From a virus, in IMG/VR virus record IMGVR_UViG_3300030004_000001, positions 1-64,000 of that record: DNA of 64,000 nucleotides. One strand, written 5' to 3'. Positions within the stretch are counted from its first letter, which is position 1. Each line of letters starts with the position of its first letter. Below the pieces are notes generated by a model, which saw only the letters and a program-made list of their open reading frames with translations, had not been told where the DNA came from and did not search any database. Both the position numbers and the translations under genes were made by a program. Positions 7,026 to 14,981 of this stretch are shown piece by piece.

Positions 7026-9502
7026 CGATAATGCAAAAGTTTAAACAAGGGCTTGAGCTCTTTGGTTTACAAATAAGAAATACGGCAGCAGGATTTTTAG
7101 GAATATTTACTCATTCTAATACTGCCGATAGAACTTATACTCTTCCAGACAAATCAGGAACTGTAGCAATGACCTCTGATATTGTTTCTGGAGGAACGGT
7201 TAGTTCTCTTAGTGTAACTTCAGCTAATGGTTTCTCTGGAACAGTTGCTAATTCTACTACTACACCAGCCATCACTATTGGGACCACGGTTGCGGCGGGG
7301 ATGGTCAAGAGTACCGGGACAGGGTTGACGGGGGCTACCGCTGGGACAGATTATGTAAACCCAATTACTCTCGCTGGTGTGTCTGGAGCTTCCGGGGTCG
7401 GTGATTCTATTTATTCTGGGGTGTCCCTTACGCAACATCAAATTAATTCTATGGATATTACATTTGAATCTTTTGGAGCAGATCCTACCGGAGTAAATGA
7501 TAGTACCCCTGCATTTAATTCAGCTATAGCCTATGTGGTTACTATAGGGGCTGGGCTTATTGGCTCAAATAATTCAACAGGGCAAGGTGCAAGAATAAGG
7601 GTAGGAACTCCCGGTGCCATATTTAAGATATCAGGCACCGTTATAGTGGTGTCTGGACTCAAGATAGACTTATCTGGAGCTAGGCTAAATGGTGGTGGAT
7701 ATTTAACTACAAGTAATACCTGTTTCCAATCAGGTTATGTATTGAACGGAGCAGTTGTTTCAAATGATTTAAATTCTGTTTCTTTCACTGCCTCTACTAT
7801 AAATAATAGTAATATCATCACTGTTGTAGGAACTGTAACTGGACAGGGAATATCAGTAGGTGGTGTAGTATATGGAACAGGAATCCCCTATCAAGCATCA
7901 ATTCTAACTTTTGGTACATCAGGAACCACAGGAACTGGAGGAGCAGGAACTTATGCCTTGAGTGCCAATGCCCAAACAACAGGAAGTGGAACCTGCACCC
8001 AGGGTATGCAGTCTTATGTTGTAGGCCTAGAAATTCGTAATGGATTTTTTAGCAATTTCGGCCGGGCTCTATCTATGGCAGGGTGTATTGATGGTTGTAT
8101 CTTTGAAGGCTGTATTTCATACAATTGCTTATATCATATTTATGCCTACAATAGCTTCTACAGTTTGTGGTGCAATCATACTGCTAGAGGTTCTGCTGGG
8201 GGAGCAACTAACGGGGTTTTCCATTTTGATAGCTGGGTTAATGTCCAGGAGATTGAAAGTGTATTCTCTGTGGGACGATATCAGGCTTTTGAGTTCTTTA
8301 ATTATGTTGATGGATTATCATTGAGAAACTGTGGATGTGAAGGTCCAGGAACTAATGGGATGCTGTTTGGCGGGGAAGTAGATTTACTAGAAATACGGAA
8401 CTGTTACTTTGAGAACCTAACTGGCAACGCATTGAATTTCTCGGCAGCCTACCCGCATAAGAACGTGACCATCGACAACAACTGGTTCAACAACGTGGCG
8501 ACCCTTTTCAACGGGGTTCAGATGGGTAGTGGAAGCACTTGGGGTCGTGGCAATCAAGTTAACCCAAGCAACACATGGGTGACTGGAACCATATATAGTG
8601 TAAGCCAGATGGTATTTGCCAATGGGTCAAACTGGGTTTGTACTACTATGCATACCGCTGGGACTTTCGCAACTGACCTAGCAGCAGGTAAATGGACTAC
8701 AGGTGCCTCAGTCTACCTTGGTGATGACATATATAATTATATGGATGTGACAATCCCAGATGCTATAGCCCAGGATGTTAATCACACTATGTTCAGTGGG
8801 ACTATTTCAGGCAATTTACTTACAGTAGGGACCTTCTTTGTTGGAACCACAATTACTGTTAATGGCACTTTATCTGGTCCTGGTATTGCTGCTGGAGTAA
8901 CTATTACTGGGTTTAATAGTGGAACTGGTGGAGTGGGAACAGTAGCTACTCTGTCAGCATCACCTGGAAACTTGTCTGGTGTTCAGATGGGTTGTGCTCC
9001 TTTACCTGTAGCTAATCCAAGTTTCACATTCAGTGCCACAGGTGGGCAATACGCCAAGGTGAACGTCCATGGGCGCATGGTCATCAACTCAAACAGTAAT
9101 GGCCTCGCCTTGGTGGTTGCGGAAGGTGCAGCGTTCACCTACAACCCAAAGCCATTCTGCTACTTCGGTGTGAGCGGCTATATCCCCAACCAAGTGGCGT
9201 TCTGCACTGAGTATTACTCTGGAACCGGTACCGCCACTATCCTGGTCATCGATACACGGATTGTCTATGACCCCTACGTAATGGGGGTTTTCGCTCTCAA
9301 GATCATCGCTGTCGGTGTCAACACCTACGCCCTGTGTGGCAAGTTCTACGGGCTTGCGGTGGCCGTTGATATAAATGGAGGCTCTTTCACTGTTGCTGCT
9401 TCGAACAATACTGGATCTATCCGGTTCACAATCTCAGGCGCAACCGGCTTTACCGCAGCAACTAGCGGGGCTGCGGCTGAAGGCATTATAAGATTGGTAT
9501 GA
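7022..9502 (+). CDS. Tailspike with pectate-lyase-like beta-helix (826 aa)
   Basis: N-terminus (~1-60) is a fibre attachment module (DRTYTLPDKSGTVAM). From ~143 comes ITFESFGADPTGVNDSTPA, the entry motif of the pectate-lyase superfamily beta-helix; right-handed helix rungs follow to ~550, then two beta-rich C-terminal modules. Such tailspikes bind and usually cut capsule or O-antigen polysaccharide. Catalytic residues cannot be named from sequence alone. Base use is mosaic: GC-rich patches at ~7270-7400, 8410-8560 and 9020-9480 interrupt AT-rich sequence, a sign of module exchange. An alternative ATG at 7031 would lie outside the RNA stem. Confidence 0.8.
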   Translation: MAIMQKFKQGLELFGLQIRNTAAGFLGIFTHSNTADRTYTLPDKSGTVAMTSDIVSGGTVSSLSVTSANGFSGTVANSTTTPAITIGTTVAAGMVKSTGTGLTGATAGTDYVNPITLAGVSGASGVGDSIYSGVSLTQHQINSMDITFESFGADPTGVNDSTPAFNSAIAYVVTIGAGLIGSNNSTGQGARIRVGTPGAIFKISGTVIVVSGLKIDLSGARLNGGGYLTTSNTCFQSGYVLNGAVVSNDLNSVSFTASTINNSNIITVVGTVTGQGISVGGVVYGTGIPYQASILTFGTSGTTGTGGAGTYALSANAQTTGSGTCTQGMQSYVVGLEIRNGFFSNFGRALSMAGCIDGCIFEGCISYNCLYHIYAYNSFYSLWCNHTARGSAGGATNGVFHFDSWVNVQEIESVFSVGRYQAFEFFNYVDGLSLRNCGCEGPGTNGMLFGGEVDLLEIRNCYFENLTGNALNFSAAYPHKNVTIDNNWFNNVATLFNGVQMGSGSTWGRGNQVNPSNTWVTGTIYSVSQMVFANGSNWVCTTMHTAGTFATDLAAGKWTTGASVYLGDDIYNYMDVTIPDAIAQDVNHTMFSGTISGNLLTVGTFFVGTTITVNGTLSGPGIAAGVTITGFNSGTGGVGTVATLSASPGNLSGVQMGCAPLPVANPSFTFSATGGQYAKVNVHGRMVINSNSNGLALVVAEGAAFTYNPKPFCYFGVSGYIPNQVAFCTEYYSGTGTATILVIDTRIVYDPYVMGVFALKIIAVGVNTYALCGKFYGLAVAVDINGGSFTVAASNNTGSIRFTISGATGFTAATSGAAAEGIIRLV

Positions 9503-9692
9503 TACTTATCTGTGGGTAAAATGGCGCATGGAGGGCCGGATGTCACCTGATTTTGAGGCGTGGTTGATGCGGAGTGATAAATATAGTAATTTTATTATTA
9601 ATTAAAATATAATTTACTATAGATAATGAAATCAAAAAATATCTAAATTTTCATGATAATTCTGTGTTAAAATAATAAAAAGGAGTGACGCT
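9503..9692 (+). promoter_or_regulatory. Intergenic region with extended -10 promoter
   Basis: A TGTTAAAAT extended -10 lies at 9665-9673 with no clear -35, followed by SD AAGGAG at 9680. The first ~100 nt have the GC-rich composition of the tailspike end and hold only a 21-25 codon frame (ATG 9528/9540 to 9605), possibly a gene remnant brought in with the tailspike tip. Confidence 0.5.
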
Positions 9693-10745
9693 ATGCCAAC
9701 TTTATCCAAAGCCTCTACAGTGGCTTTATATGCTAGTTATTTTACTAGATTAAATAATCTTCCAGCCACAATTAAGCGAGATACTACAGCCAGTCCATTA
9801 GTAAGATCTATTCTTGCTGATGAATTATCTTTACTTCAGGCAATTAGTACTGATAATACTTATAGTATTAATTTTGTAGAACCTCGTGTAACTATTACTC
9901 CATATAGTTCTGGAACTAGACCTTATAAAATTGAAACTGGTACAGCAATTTCATATTCTATTGGAACTACTGGTGGTGAGACTAGTTCTACTAACGTGTT
10001 TAGCGCAAAGATACTTCCGGCGTGGCTTACTTTAAATAGCTCTACCGGTGCTTTAACTGGAACCGCACCAGCTATTACAAGTACTCATTATAACGCAAAA
10101 ACTGGTGGAACTGTTGCTAATTTATCTGATGAATATCCTACATCTTTAGTAAGTGTAAATAATGATTTTGGTCAAGCTGTAAATGGTCCTTATCCATTTA
10201 CGTTTACTGTAGTTTCAGCTAGCACACCTACGGTTACTAGTGCATCTACTATCAATACTACCCCTGGAAATGCATTCACTTATACAATTACCGCTAATAA
10301 TACTCCTACTTCATTTGTTGCTTATGATATTACTACTTTAGGAGCATTAACCACTGTAGCTTCAACCGGAGTAATATCTGGAACAGTCTCTGCTTCTTTA
10401 GCAACTGGAACTTATAATATTTATGTTGCCGGTGTTAATGCAAGTGGAGAAGGTATTGATCAGGCAGTAGTTGTTACAGTTGGAAATGTTCCTGTAGTTT
10501 CTAGTGCTGCTACTTATACTACGGTTCATAATACTGCATTTAGTTATAGTATTACCGCTTCTAATACTCCAACTTCTTACTCTGCAACTGGTTTAGCTGC
10601 ATTAACTGGAGTTTCACTTAATGCTTCAACTGGTGCTATTACCGGAACCGTTACTGCCGTAGCTGGAACTTATGTAATTACAGTTACCGCTACTAATGCT
10701 TATGGTTCTAGCGTTGCTGAGACCGTTACAGTTACTTTAACCTAA
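9693..10745 (+). CDS. Putative-Ig (He_PIG-type) repeat protein (350 aa)
   Basis: An N-terminal ~65-residue helical part is followed by three Ig-like repeats of the He_PIG kind. Diagnostic phrases recur: AFTYTITANNTPTSF, AFSYSITASNTPTSY, and a TG-x-ITGTV turn closing each unit. Likely a surface or fibre-associated protein involved in weak carbohydrate binding. It has its own promoter and SD and ends at a strong terminator, so it is a separate transcription unit closing the virion surface block. Confidence 0.75.
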   Translation: MPTLSKASTVALYASYFTRLNNLPATIKRDTTASPLVRSILADELSLLQAISTDNTYSINFVEPRVTITPYSSGTRPYKIETGTAISYSIGTTGGETSSTNVFSAKILPAWLTLNSSTGALTGTAPAITSTHYNAKTGGTVANLSDEYPTSLVSVNNDFGQAVNGPYPFTFTVVSASTPTVTSASTINTTPGNAFTYTITANNTPTSFVAYDITTLGALTTVASTGVISGTVSASLATGTYNIYVAGVNASGEGIDQAVVVTVGNVPVVSSAATYTTVHNTAFSYSITASNTPTSYSATGLAALTGVSLNASTGAITGTVTAVAGTYVITVTATNAYGSSVAETVTVTLT

Positions 10746-10766
10746 TAAGTTAAATAGCTAAAAAGT

Positions 10767-10790
10767 AAAAGGCCCCTTTCGGGGCCTTTT
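10767..10790. terminator. Bidirectional intrinsic terminator
   Basis: AAAAGGCCCC-TTTC-GGGGCCTTTT, perfect 10-bp stem with T-run on one side and A-run on the other; lies between convergent genes. Confidence 0.9.
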
Positions 10791-10797
10791 CTTTATC

Positions 10798-11250
10798 TTA
10801 ACACTGACGTTCGGGTGGCCATATGCCAAAATGCAAATCTCGTTTCAGTTTCGCAACCATTTCGATTGTCTTTTTTGGCATATCTGGTTCATTGATATAT
10901 TCTGGACGAGTCCAAAAATCAGAACCAAATTTTGCATCAAGTTTATTACCAAGACCTTTATTATTGGGTAAAGTTAAATCTTGAATCAAATAATCTCGAT
11001 TTGAACTATTAACTCTTGCTCCAATAATTCCATTACTGTCGATGACTACACCCCAATAGCGATTTTTCCAGATACCGATTGGACATGCGAATAGACGGGT
11101 CTTTCCCTGCGTAGATTTAATCGGAATAAAGACAAGATTACCTTTCTCCGTTATTACAGCGCTCATTATGTCTCCATCTTTAACATTAAATTCAGACGGA
11201 AGTGTAATGCGCCGACTCTTTCCTACGCGAACTTCAACGATTCCAGACAT
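10798..11250 (-). CDS. AbrB/SpoVT-like DNA-binding N-terminus, unknown C-terminus (150 aa)
   Basis: The first ~45 residues (VEVRVGKSRRITLPSEFNV, then GDIMSAVITEKG) read as a swapped-hairpin AbrB-type domain, a small dimeric DNA-binding fold common in transition-state regulators and antitoxins. The remainder (~100 aa) is unknown and ends in GIWPPERQC. Start chosen by SD AGGTGG five bases upstream. It is the last gene of the minus-strand tRNA transcript and may be processed from it. A regulator of phage or host genes is a reasonable guess. Confidence 0.6.
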   Translation of the reverse strand: MSGIVEVRVGKSRRITLPSEFNVKDGDIMSAVITEKGNLVFIPIKSTQGKTRLFACPIGIWKNRYWGVVIDSNGIIGARVNSSNRDYLIQDLTLPNNKGLGNKLDAKFGSDFWTRPEYINEPDMPKKTIEMVAKLKRDLHFGIWPPERQC

Positions 11251-11267
11251 ATGGCCACCTACAGGAG

Positions 11268-11285
11268 AAGCACTTGGAAGTGCTT
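11268..11285 (-). other. Hairpin between tRNA-Gln and the AbrB-like gene
   Basis: Near-perfect palindrome AAGCACTTCCAAGTGCTT; no T-run, so more likely a processing or stability hairpin than a terminator. Confidence 0.5.
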
Positions 11286-11325
11286 AGTTAAAAGAAAATA
11301 CGCCATGTATTTTCTTTGAATAAAC

Positions 11326-11399
11326 TGGATGAGGTCTAGGGACTCGAACCCTAATCTGCTCCGTCAAAGGGAGCGGTCCTACCGTTGAACGAAACCCCA
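11326..11399 (-). tRNA. tRNA-Gln(UUG)
   Basis: Cloverleaf seen: acceptor TGGGGTT/GACCTCA, anticodon stem GCTCC with loop CTTTGAC, T-arm GGGTTCGAGTCCC. CCA is encoded. Confidence 0.92.
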
Positions 11400-11459
11400 A
11401 ATGTTCGGATTTAACCACTAATCTAATACTCTTCCTCTTATCCGAAAGGTAGAAGAGAT

Positions 11460-11537
11460 TGGTCGGAATGACTGGATTTGAACCAGCGTTATGCTTGCTC
11501 CCAAAGCAAGTGGAAAACCAGACTTTCCTACATTCCG
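11460..11537 (-). tRNA. tRNA-Pro(UGG)
   Basis: Acceptor CGGAATG/CATTCCG, anticodon stem CTTGC/GCAAG with loop TTTGGGA, T-arm CTGGTTCAAATCCAG, encoded CCA. Confidence 0.93.
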
Positions 11538-11539
11538 AT

Positions 11540-11614
11540 TGGTAGTCACGAGGAATTTTGAAATCCTGACCCTCGGTGTGTAAAACCGATGCTCTGCCTC
11601 TGAGCTACGCGACT
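11540..11614 (-). tRNA. tRNA-Val(UAC)
   Basis: Acceptor AGTCGCG/CGTGACT (one wobble), anticodon stem TCGGT/ACCGA with loop TTTACAC, encoded CCA. Only two bases from tRNA-Pro. Confidence 0.93.
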
Positions 11615-11617
11615 ATT

Positions 11618-11872
11618 TATAAGTCTCCAATTATGCCAAATTGGAAAACGATTTTCGCCGCAACGAATTTTAATCTCAATCATTAAGGTCTTCTAGAATC
11701 CCAAAATGATTTTACTGGATTCGCACCAGATTTTTAGATCTCTATTCCAGATCGTCTACTATCATCCTGTACATGACGAAGTGCAATCTGTTTGTTGCGG
11801 TTTATTATATGCGCCTCGGAGGAGTAACCCAACACTTATACAATTCCCGATATTTTAGAACGGCGCATTAGA
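11618..11872 (-). ncRNA. Structured spacer RNA with tRNA-like hairpins
   Basis: No ORF. On the minus strand two domains are visible: one closed by ATGCGCC/GGCGCAT, another by CCGCAAC/GTTGCGG. Inside the second lie AATCATT/AATGATT, a hairpin GATCT-GGAATAG-AGATC and a T-arm-like CTGG-TGCGAAT-CCAG. It mimics parts of a tRNA but lacks a D-arm and a proper anticodon loop. Could be a degraded tRNA or a functional small RNA. Confidence 0.4.
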
Positions 11873-11873
11873 T

Positions 11874-11949
11874 TGGAGCGGATAGCCAGACTTGAACTGG
11901 TCTTCTTCAGCTTGGAAGGCTGAGGCACAAACCCTTATACCATACCCGC
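11874..11949 (-). tRNA. tRNA-Gly(UCC)
   Basis: Acceptor GCGGGTA/TATCCGC, anticodon stem TCAGC/GCTGA with loop CTTCCAA, discriminator T, encoded CCA. Confidence 0.93.
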
Positions 11950-12035
11950 AAAAACTGTTTCATCTACTAGCCATCATCTCCGGACCTTTCGGAACTATTG
12001 AGATTTAGGTTACGGTTAATTTGTAGACTTTCGAT

Positions 12036-12128
12036 TGGTACCCCCTACAGGATTCGAACCTGTGCTACTCGCTAATCTGGCGATCCGGGGTTATAAGGCC
12101 CGTGTGCTAACCACTACACCAAAGGGGC
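12036..12128 (-). tRNA. tRNA with UAU anticodon (Ile) and long variable arm
   Basis: Acceptor GCCCCTT/AGGGGGT, short class-I-like D-arm GTGT-AGTGGTTA-GCAC, anticodon loop CTTATAA (UAU) on a stem with a C-C mismatch next to the loop, T-arm ACAGG-TTCGAAT-CCTGT, encoded CCA. The variable region is ~22 nt with a TCGC/GCGA stem, which is normal for Leu/Ser/Tyr, not Ile. Amino-acid identity is therefore uncertain. Confidence 0.8.
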
Positions 12129-12268
12129 ATTTAAAATATGAGAGTTATTCGATACTCACAAACGCTTTTCTAGTGCATTATCAAGCCCGAAAGTTGAGCA
12201 AGATAGGGAACGGTCTTAAAGTCACCGCCAAACTATCGCAGATAAGTCAAGGGACTAAATCTGCAATC

Positions 12269-12523
12269 TTATCGATTCCCGCGTTCCTTGCTCCCGCGGG
12301 AATTGGCCTTGGGCGGCGTCATATAGCGAGCCGCTTTATTAGCGACCTTCTTGTTGCTCATGGGATTGGCCGGAACGTTGTTCTTGTTCCAGGAAGTTCC
12401 GATGGCGTTTTTCCATTCGATCTTCTGAACGAAAACGAATCCACCTTTCTTGATAGCTTCTTCGGCCCGTTCATTGGAGACGCGGGTAACTTCATTGGTC
12501 TTGGTATTACAGATGCACTTCAT
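12269..12523 (-). CDS. Small basic protein in tRNA cluster (84 aa)
   Basis: Excellent SD (GGAGGAG) before the ATG. Sequence starts MKCICNTKTNEVTRVSNERA and is Lys/Asn/Arg-rich, with codon use richer in G and C than its surroundings. A phrase KGGFVFVQKIEWK resembles small conserved phage proteins of unknown function in tRNA regions. Nucleic-acid binding is plausible from charge (inference). A plus-strand frame across the same bases is a shadow. Confidence 0.65.
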   Translation of the reverse strand: MKCICNTKTNEVTRVSNERAEEAIKKGGFVFVQKIEWKNAIGTSWNKNNVPANPMSNKKVANKAARYMTPPKANSRGSKERGNR

Positions 12524-12529
12524 GGGATT

Positions 12530-12812
12530 TCTCCTCCATGCGGTTGGTTGAAAAGAAAGTTAAGGTTCATGTTACCTTTAGTGGGTGATCAAACCCATTA
12601 AGCCAAGTGTGGTGGCCTACCTTAACATAACATCCTATAGGTTTTCTAAGATGTTGCCTAGATTATGCTATTATTATTCCGATAGGCAACGAATCGGTAA
12701 TAGGCATTGGATTTACCTATACTATATTCTCAACTGCAATACATTCCGCTTAGTAACGGTTTCGTTGAGACTCGCTAAAGTTTGGTTCTCATACTATACC
12801 AAGTATGAAAAC
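12530..12812 (-). ncRNA. Structured non-coding spacer
   Basis: About 280 nt between tRNA-Lys and the next gene without a plausible ORF. Stems visible on the minus strand: GTTGCCTA/TAGGCAAC, AACATC/GATGTT, TTAAGGT/ACCTTAA enclosing TGGGT-TTGATC-ACCCA. The last stem ends just upstream of the SD of the gene at 12523, so it may be a leader that controls it, or a stand-alone RNA. Confidence 0.4.
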
Positions 12813-12815
12813 GAT

Positions 12816-12892
12816 TGGTGGACCCACCCGAACTCGAATCGGGAACAACCACATTAAAAGTGTGGGGCTCTAACCAGTTGAGCTATAGGTCC
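12816..12892 (-). tRNA. tRNA-Lys(UUU)
   Basis: Acceptor GGACCTA/TGGGTCC, anticodon stem CCACA/TGTGG with loop CTTTTAA, T-arm CCCGATTCGAGTTCGGG, encoded CCA. Confidence 0.93.
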
Positions 12893-12900
12893 AATTTTTA

Positions 12901-13296
12901 CTAAGATTTTCGTTGATGTGTTTTTCTGTATTCTTTCACATAATCTGCTTGAGCTTTCCTACATAATTCACAGTGACAATACCTATACGACGATAATGTT
13001 CCGTGATTTATTTTTGCATCTTTTTGGTTTAGGTCAATTAATGTTTTCTTTTGATGACATTTTTGGCAAAGTAATTGACATTTATTAATCTCTGTCCAAA
13101 ATTTTATTTCACTCATAGATGACATTTTTGCAATGGAAGTAATTTTTGTTGATCTGTCAATATGATCAAATTGTAAATCTTCAGTTGAATTACATTCTTT
13201 GCATTTACCTCCAAGTTTTTCAACAGCAACCAATCTTCGTTTTTGCCATCTATTTTTCATATAATTATTCATATATTCGTTACTACTTCCGGTCAT
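12901..13296 (-). CDS. HNH endonuclease (131 aa), probable free-standing homing enzyme
   Basis: Zinc/HNH layout: GGKCKEC at ~29-35, LQFDHID at ~42-48 (catalytic His), QLLCQKCHQKKT at ~74-85. A second Cys/His group follows near the C-terminus (HGTLSSYRYCHCELC), a small zinc or DNA-contact unit seen in other phage HNH proteins. HNH homing enzymes nick DNA and spread within tRNA clusters and other phage genes. It sits 8 bp from tRNA-Lys, on the same strand. Confidence 0.8.
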   Translation of the reverse strand: MTGSSNEYMNNYMKNRWQKRRLVAVEKLGGKCKECNSTEDLQFDHIDRSTKITSIAKMSSMSEIKFWTEINKCQLLCQKCHQKKTLIDLNQKDAKINHGTLSSYRYCHCELCRKAQADYVKEYRKTHQRKS

Positions 13297-13424
13297 AAAA
13301 TCCTTTCTTTAAAATTTACCGATATCACTTTTATAATCGGCTGTTACAGAATTAACCGGTAGTGATTTCTCGTTGAAATCTACTATCTGCATCTAAAGGT
13401 TCATCTCCCCAGATTAACCTTTAT

Positions 13425-13500
13425 TGGTAGAGATAACGGGATTCGAACCCGTGTTAATGCCGTGAAGGGGCAACGTCCTAAACCACTAGACGATATCTCT
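13425..13500 (-). tRNA. tRNA-Glu(UUC)
   Basis: Acceptor AGAGATA/TATCTCT, anticodon loop CCTTCAC, T-arm ACGGGTTCGAATCCCGT, encoded CCA. Followed upstream on the transcript by a hairpin AAAGGTT/AACCTTT (13393-13422). Confidence 0.92.
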
Positions 13501-13650
13501 ATTGTAAACGACCAGTTTAGGGGCATGTATTTATTATATCACGCAAGCGTGACAATTAGCCAGCCAAGATAACTGGAAACTCAGTTTTACATCATGAATA
13601 TTATCGTTTATTCCTCATGATAACCATTTACTATTAGAAATGGTAAGAAT

Positions 13651-13951
13651 TGGTGCTCCCAGTGGGTCACGATCCCACAATCCCTTTCGGGCGTCAGATT
13701 TTACTTACCACTATAGTTTTCACTACCAGACATTATCTGTTTGTGGTCTGGACTATCCCTTCACCATAACATATCTGTTTTAGGTGGGTGATTATAGTCT
13801 CTGCACGTTCCGATTTCTCGGCTTCGCTCAGGATTGGCATCGGCATTATCCGTTAAGCGTTCCCTGAATTTACACCTTACTAACATACCGTTTCCAATAT
13901 GCCGACCCATTTTATCGAGTCTGATGCGTATACCAATTCCGCCATGGGAGC
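13651..13951 (-). tRNA. tRNA-Leu(UAA) interrupted by a group I intron
   Basis: The 5' exon (13918-13951) starts GCTCCCATGGCGG and ends after TCAGACT; the 3' exon (13651-13703) starts TAAAATCTGA and ends TGGGAGC-A-CCA. Joined, they give a full class II tRNA: acceptor GCTCCCA/TGGGAGC, anticodon stem TCAGA/TCTGA with loop CTTAAAA (UAA), variable arm CCC-GAAA-GGG, encoded CCA. The T-loop is unusual (ATCGTGA). The intron lies between U33 and U34, one base before the site used in cyanobacterial tRNA-Leu introns. Confidence 0.88.
13704..13917 (-). ncRNA. Group I self-splicing intron (214 nt, no ORF)
   Basis: The conserved core is readable on the minus strand: P element AATTCAGGGAAC (13859-13870), Q element AATCCTGAGCGAAGCC (13820-13835), R element GTGCAGAGACT (about 13797-13807) and S element AAGGGATAGTCC (13750-13761). 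P1 forms between exon GACT and intron GGTC, giving the required U-G pair at the 5' splice site. The last intron base is G. Everything needed for self-splicing seems present. Confidence 0.88.
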
Positions 13952-13959
13952 GACGGTAA

Positions 13960-14962
13960 ATCAATTTTAAAAAATTAACTCTCATCCTTTTAGCAACCAT
14001 ATAAGATGAAAGCACTTGTGATTTCGATATTTGAGATTATGACATCCTCATATACTGGTTCCAAGTTGCCCGGCTTCCAGTAATATCCCCCATCACTCCA
14101 ATTTAGCGCGCTAATAAAAACTATCAGCCCTTGCTTGGCTCCCATTTATTTATAGTAGGGAATCACTTTTAAAATACTAGGACTCATTTTGAGGACTAAC
14201 TTCAGTCAACTCAGCCAAGTCTGATGGCCTATCCCAGCTTAACGTCGGAGCCGATCCCGTTTATTCTTGGCAATTAAAATACGGTTTCTGGATAACCGAA
14301 AACCCAAAGTCCTCATAAGAGGCTATCTGATAAATCCCCAATCTTATCTTTGATTCGATTGGTTCCCATTACTCCATCTACAGATTGTGACTCTGTTTGA
14401 TGTTTCTTGGCAATTAGATATGTCTGCGAGACATTATCTAATCGAGCGCTGAATAAGACCGCAAGGTTGCACCTTGGTATTAGACGGTTTATTCAAATTA
14501 CGCTGTTATGTATTAACGGGAATTCTAATTACCCGTAGCGTAGAGGTTTGCCTTTGATGCCCTCACCGCGCCAACCGCCTAACCGGTTTTAACACTTCGG
14601 CTAATAGCGCGTCAATTAAATCAATTGACCCTTGCAGCCGCTCCCTCTTATTTGTAAGTGGGGAATCACTTTTATTGAGTTGGAGTATTTGCTTTTGCTC
14701 CAACCTATCTTCGGGTGATCGTTGCAACGATCAAGCAGTTACCCTATCGGTTTTCTATTATGACCGAAAACATACCCAATCAATTCTTATCACCGTTCTG
14801 ATTGGGTAAGAACAGGTGAATGCAGGAGACTTCTACATGCTGCCTACGTCAAAGGCAATAAGCCAATGATATCAACAGTTTCCGCTGCAAACGGCGAATG
14901 ATTATAGAACATGTCTTTGCAGGACAAGTCTTTTATCATTCCTTAAACATGTAGAAGTCTCC
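13960..14962 (-). ncRNA. Candidate large ornate ncRNA (~1 kb, GOLLD/ROOL-like context)
   Basis: No ORF and no tRNA in 1 kb, yet packed with helices. The RNA would begin at the promoter at 14959: its first 15 nt GGAGACTTCTACATG pair perfectly with CATGTAGAAGTCTCC ~115 nt later. More stems: TACCCAATCA/TGATTGGGTA, GATCGT-TGCA-ACGATC, GTTGGAG/CTCCAAC, GTCAATT/AATTGAC, CAAGGT-GCA-ACCTTG, ACGGG/CCCGT, ATTAGATA/TATCTAAT. Two ~75-nt modules repeat (14105-14175 and 14595-14680), and AATTGCCAAGAA occurs twice. Size, tRNA-cluster position and complexity match the known giant phage RNAs; I cannot match a covariance model by eye. Confidence 0.6.
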
Positions 14963-14977
14963 ATATATCTTATAACA
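14959..14977 (-). promoter_or_regulatory. Extended -10 promoter block (copy 1)
   Basis: Minus strand TGTTATAAGATATATGGAG, nearly the same as copies at 18647 and 36186. No good -35. GGAG is the likely 5' end of the ~1 kb RNA. Confidence 0.6.
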
Positions 14978-14981
14978 GAAT

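Noticed and set aside
9528-9605. 25-codon frame after the tailspike
   Set aside because: Too short and in a region that looks like a remnant of transferred DNA.
11690-11770. A fifteenth tRNA
   Set aside because: Has a T-arm-like hairpin but no D-arm, no U33 and no encoded CCA; kept as structured RNA only.
12035-12601. 188-codon plus-strand frame
   Set aside because: Runs across the tRNA-UAU gene antisense and a better-supported minus-strand gene; no SD.
12585-12857. 90-codon plus-strand frame
   Set aside because: Antisense to a structured spacer and tRNA-Lys; no SD.
13761-14015. 84-codon minus-strand frame
   Set aside because: Made of group I intron plus tRNA-Leu 5' exon sequence.
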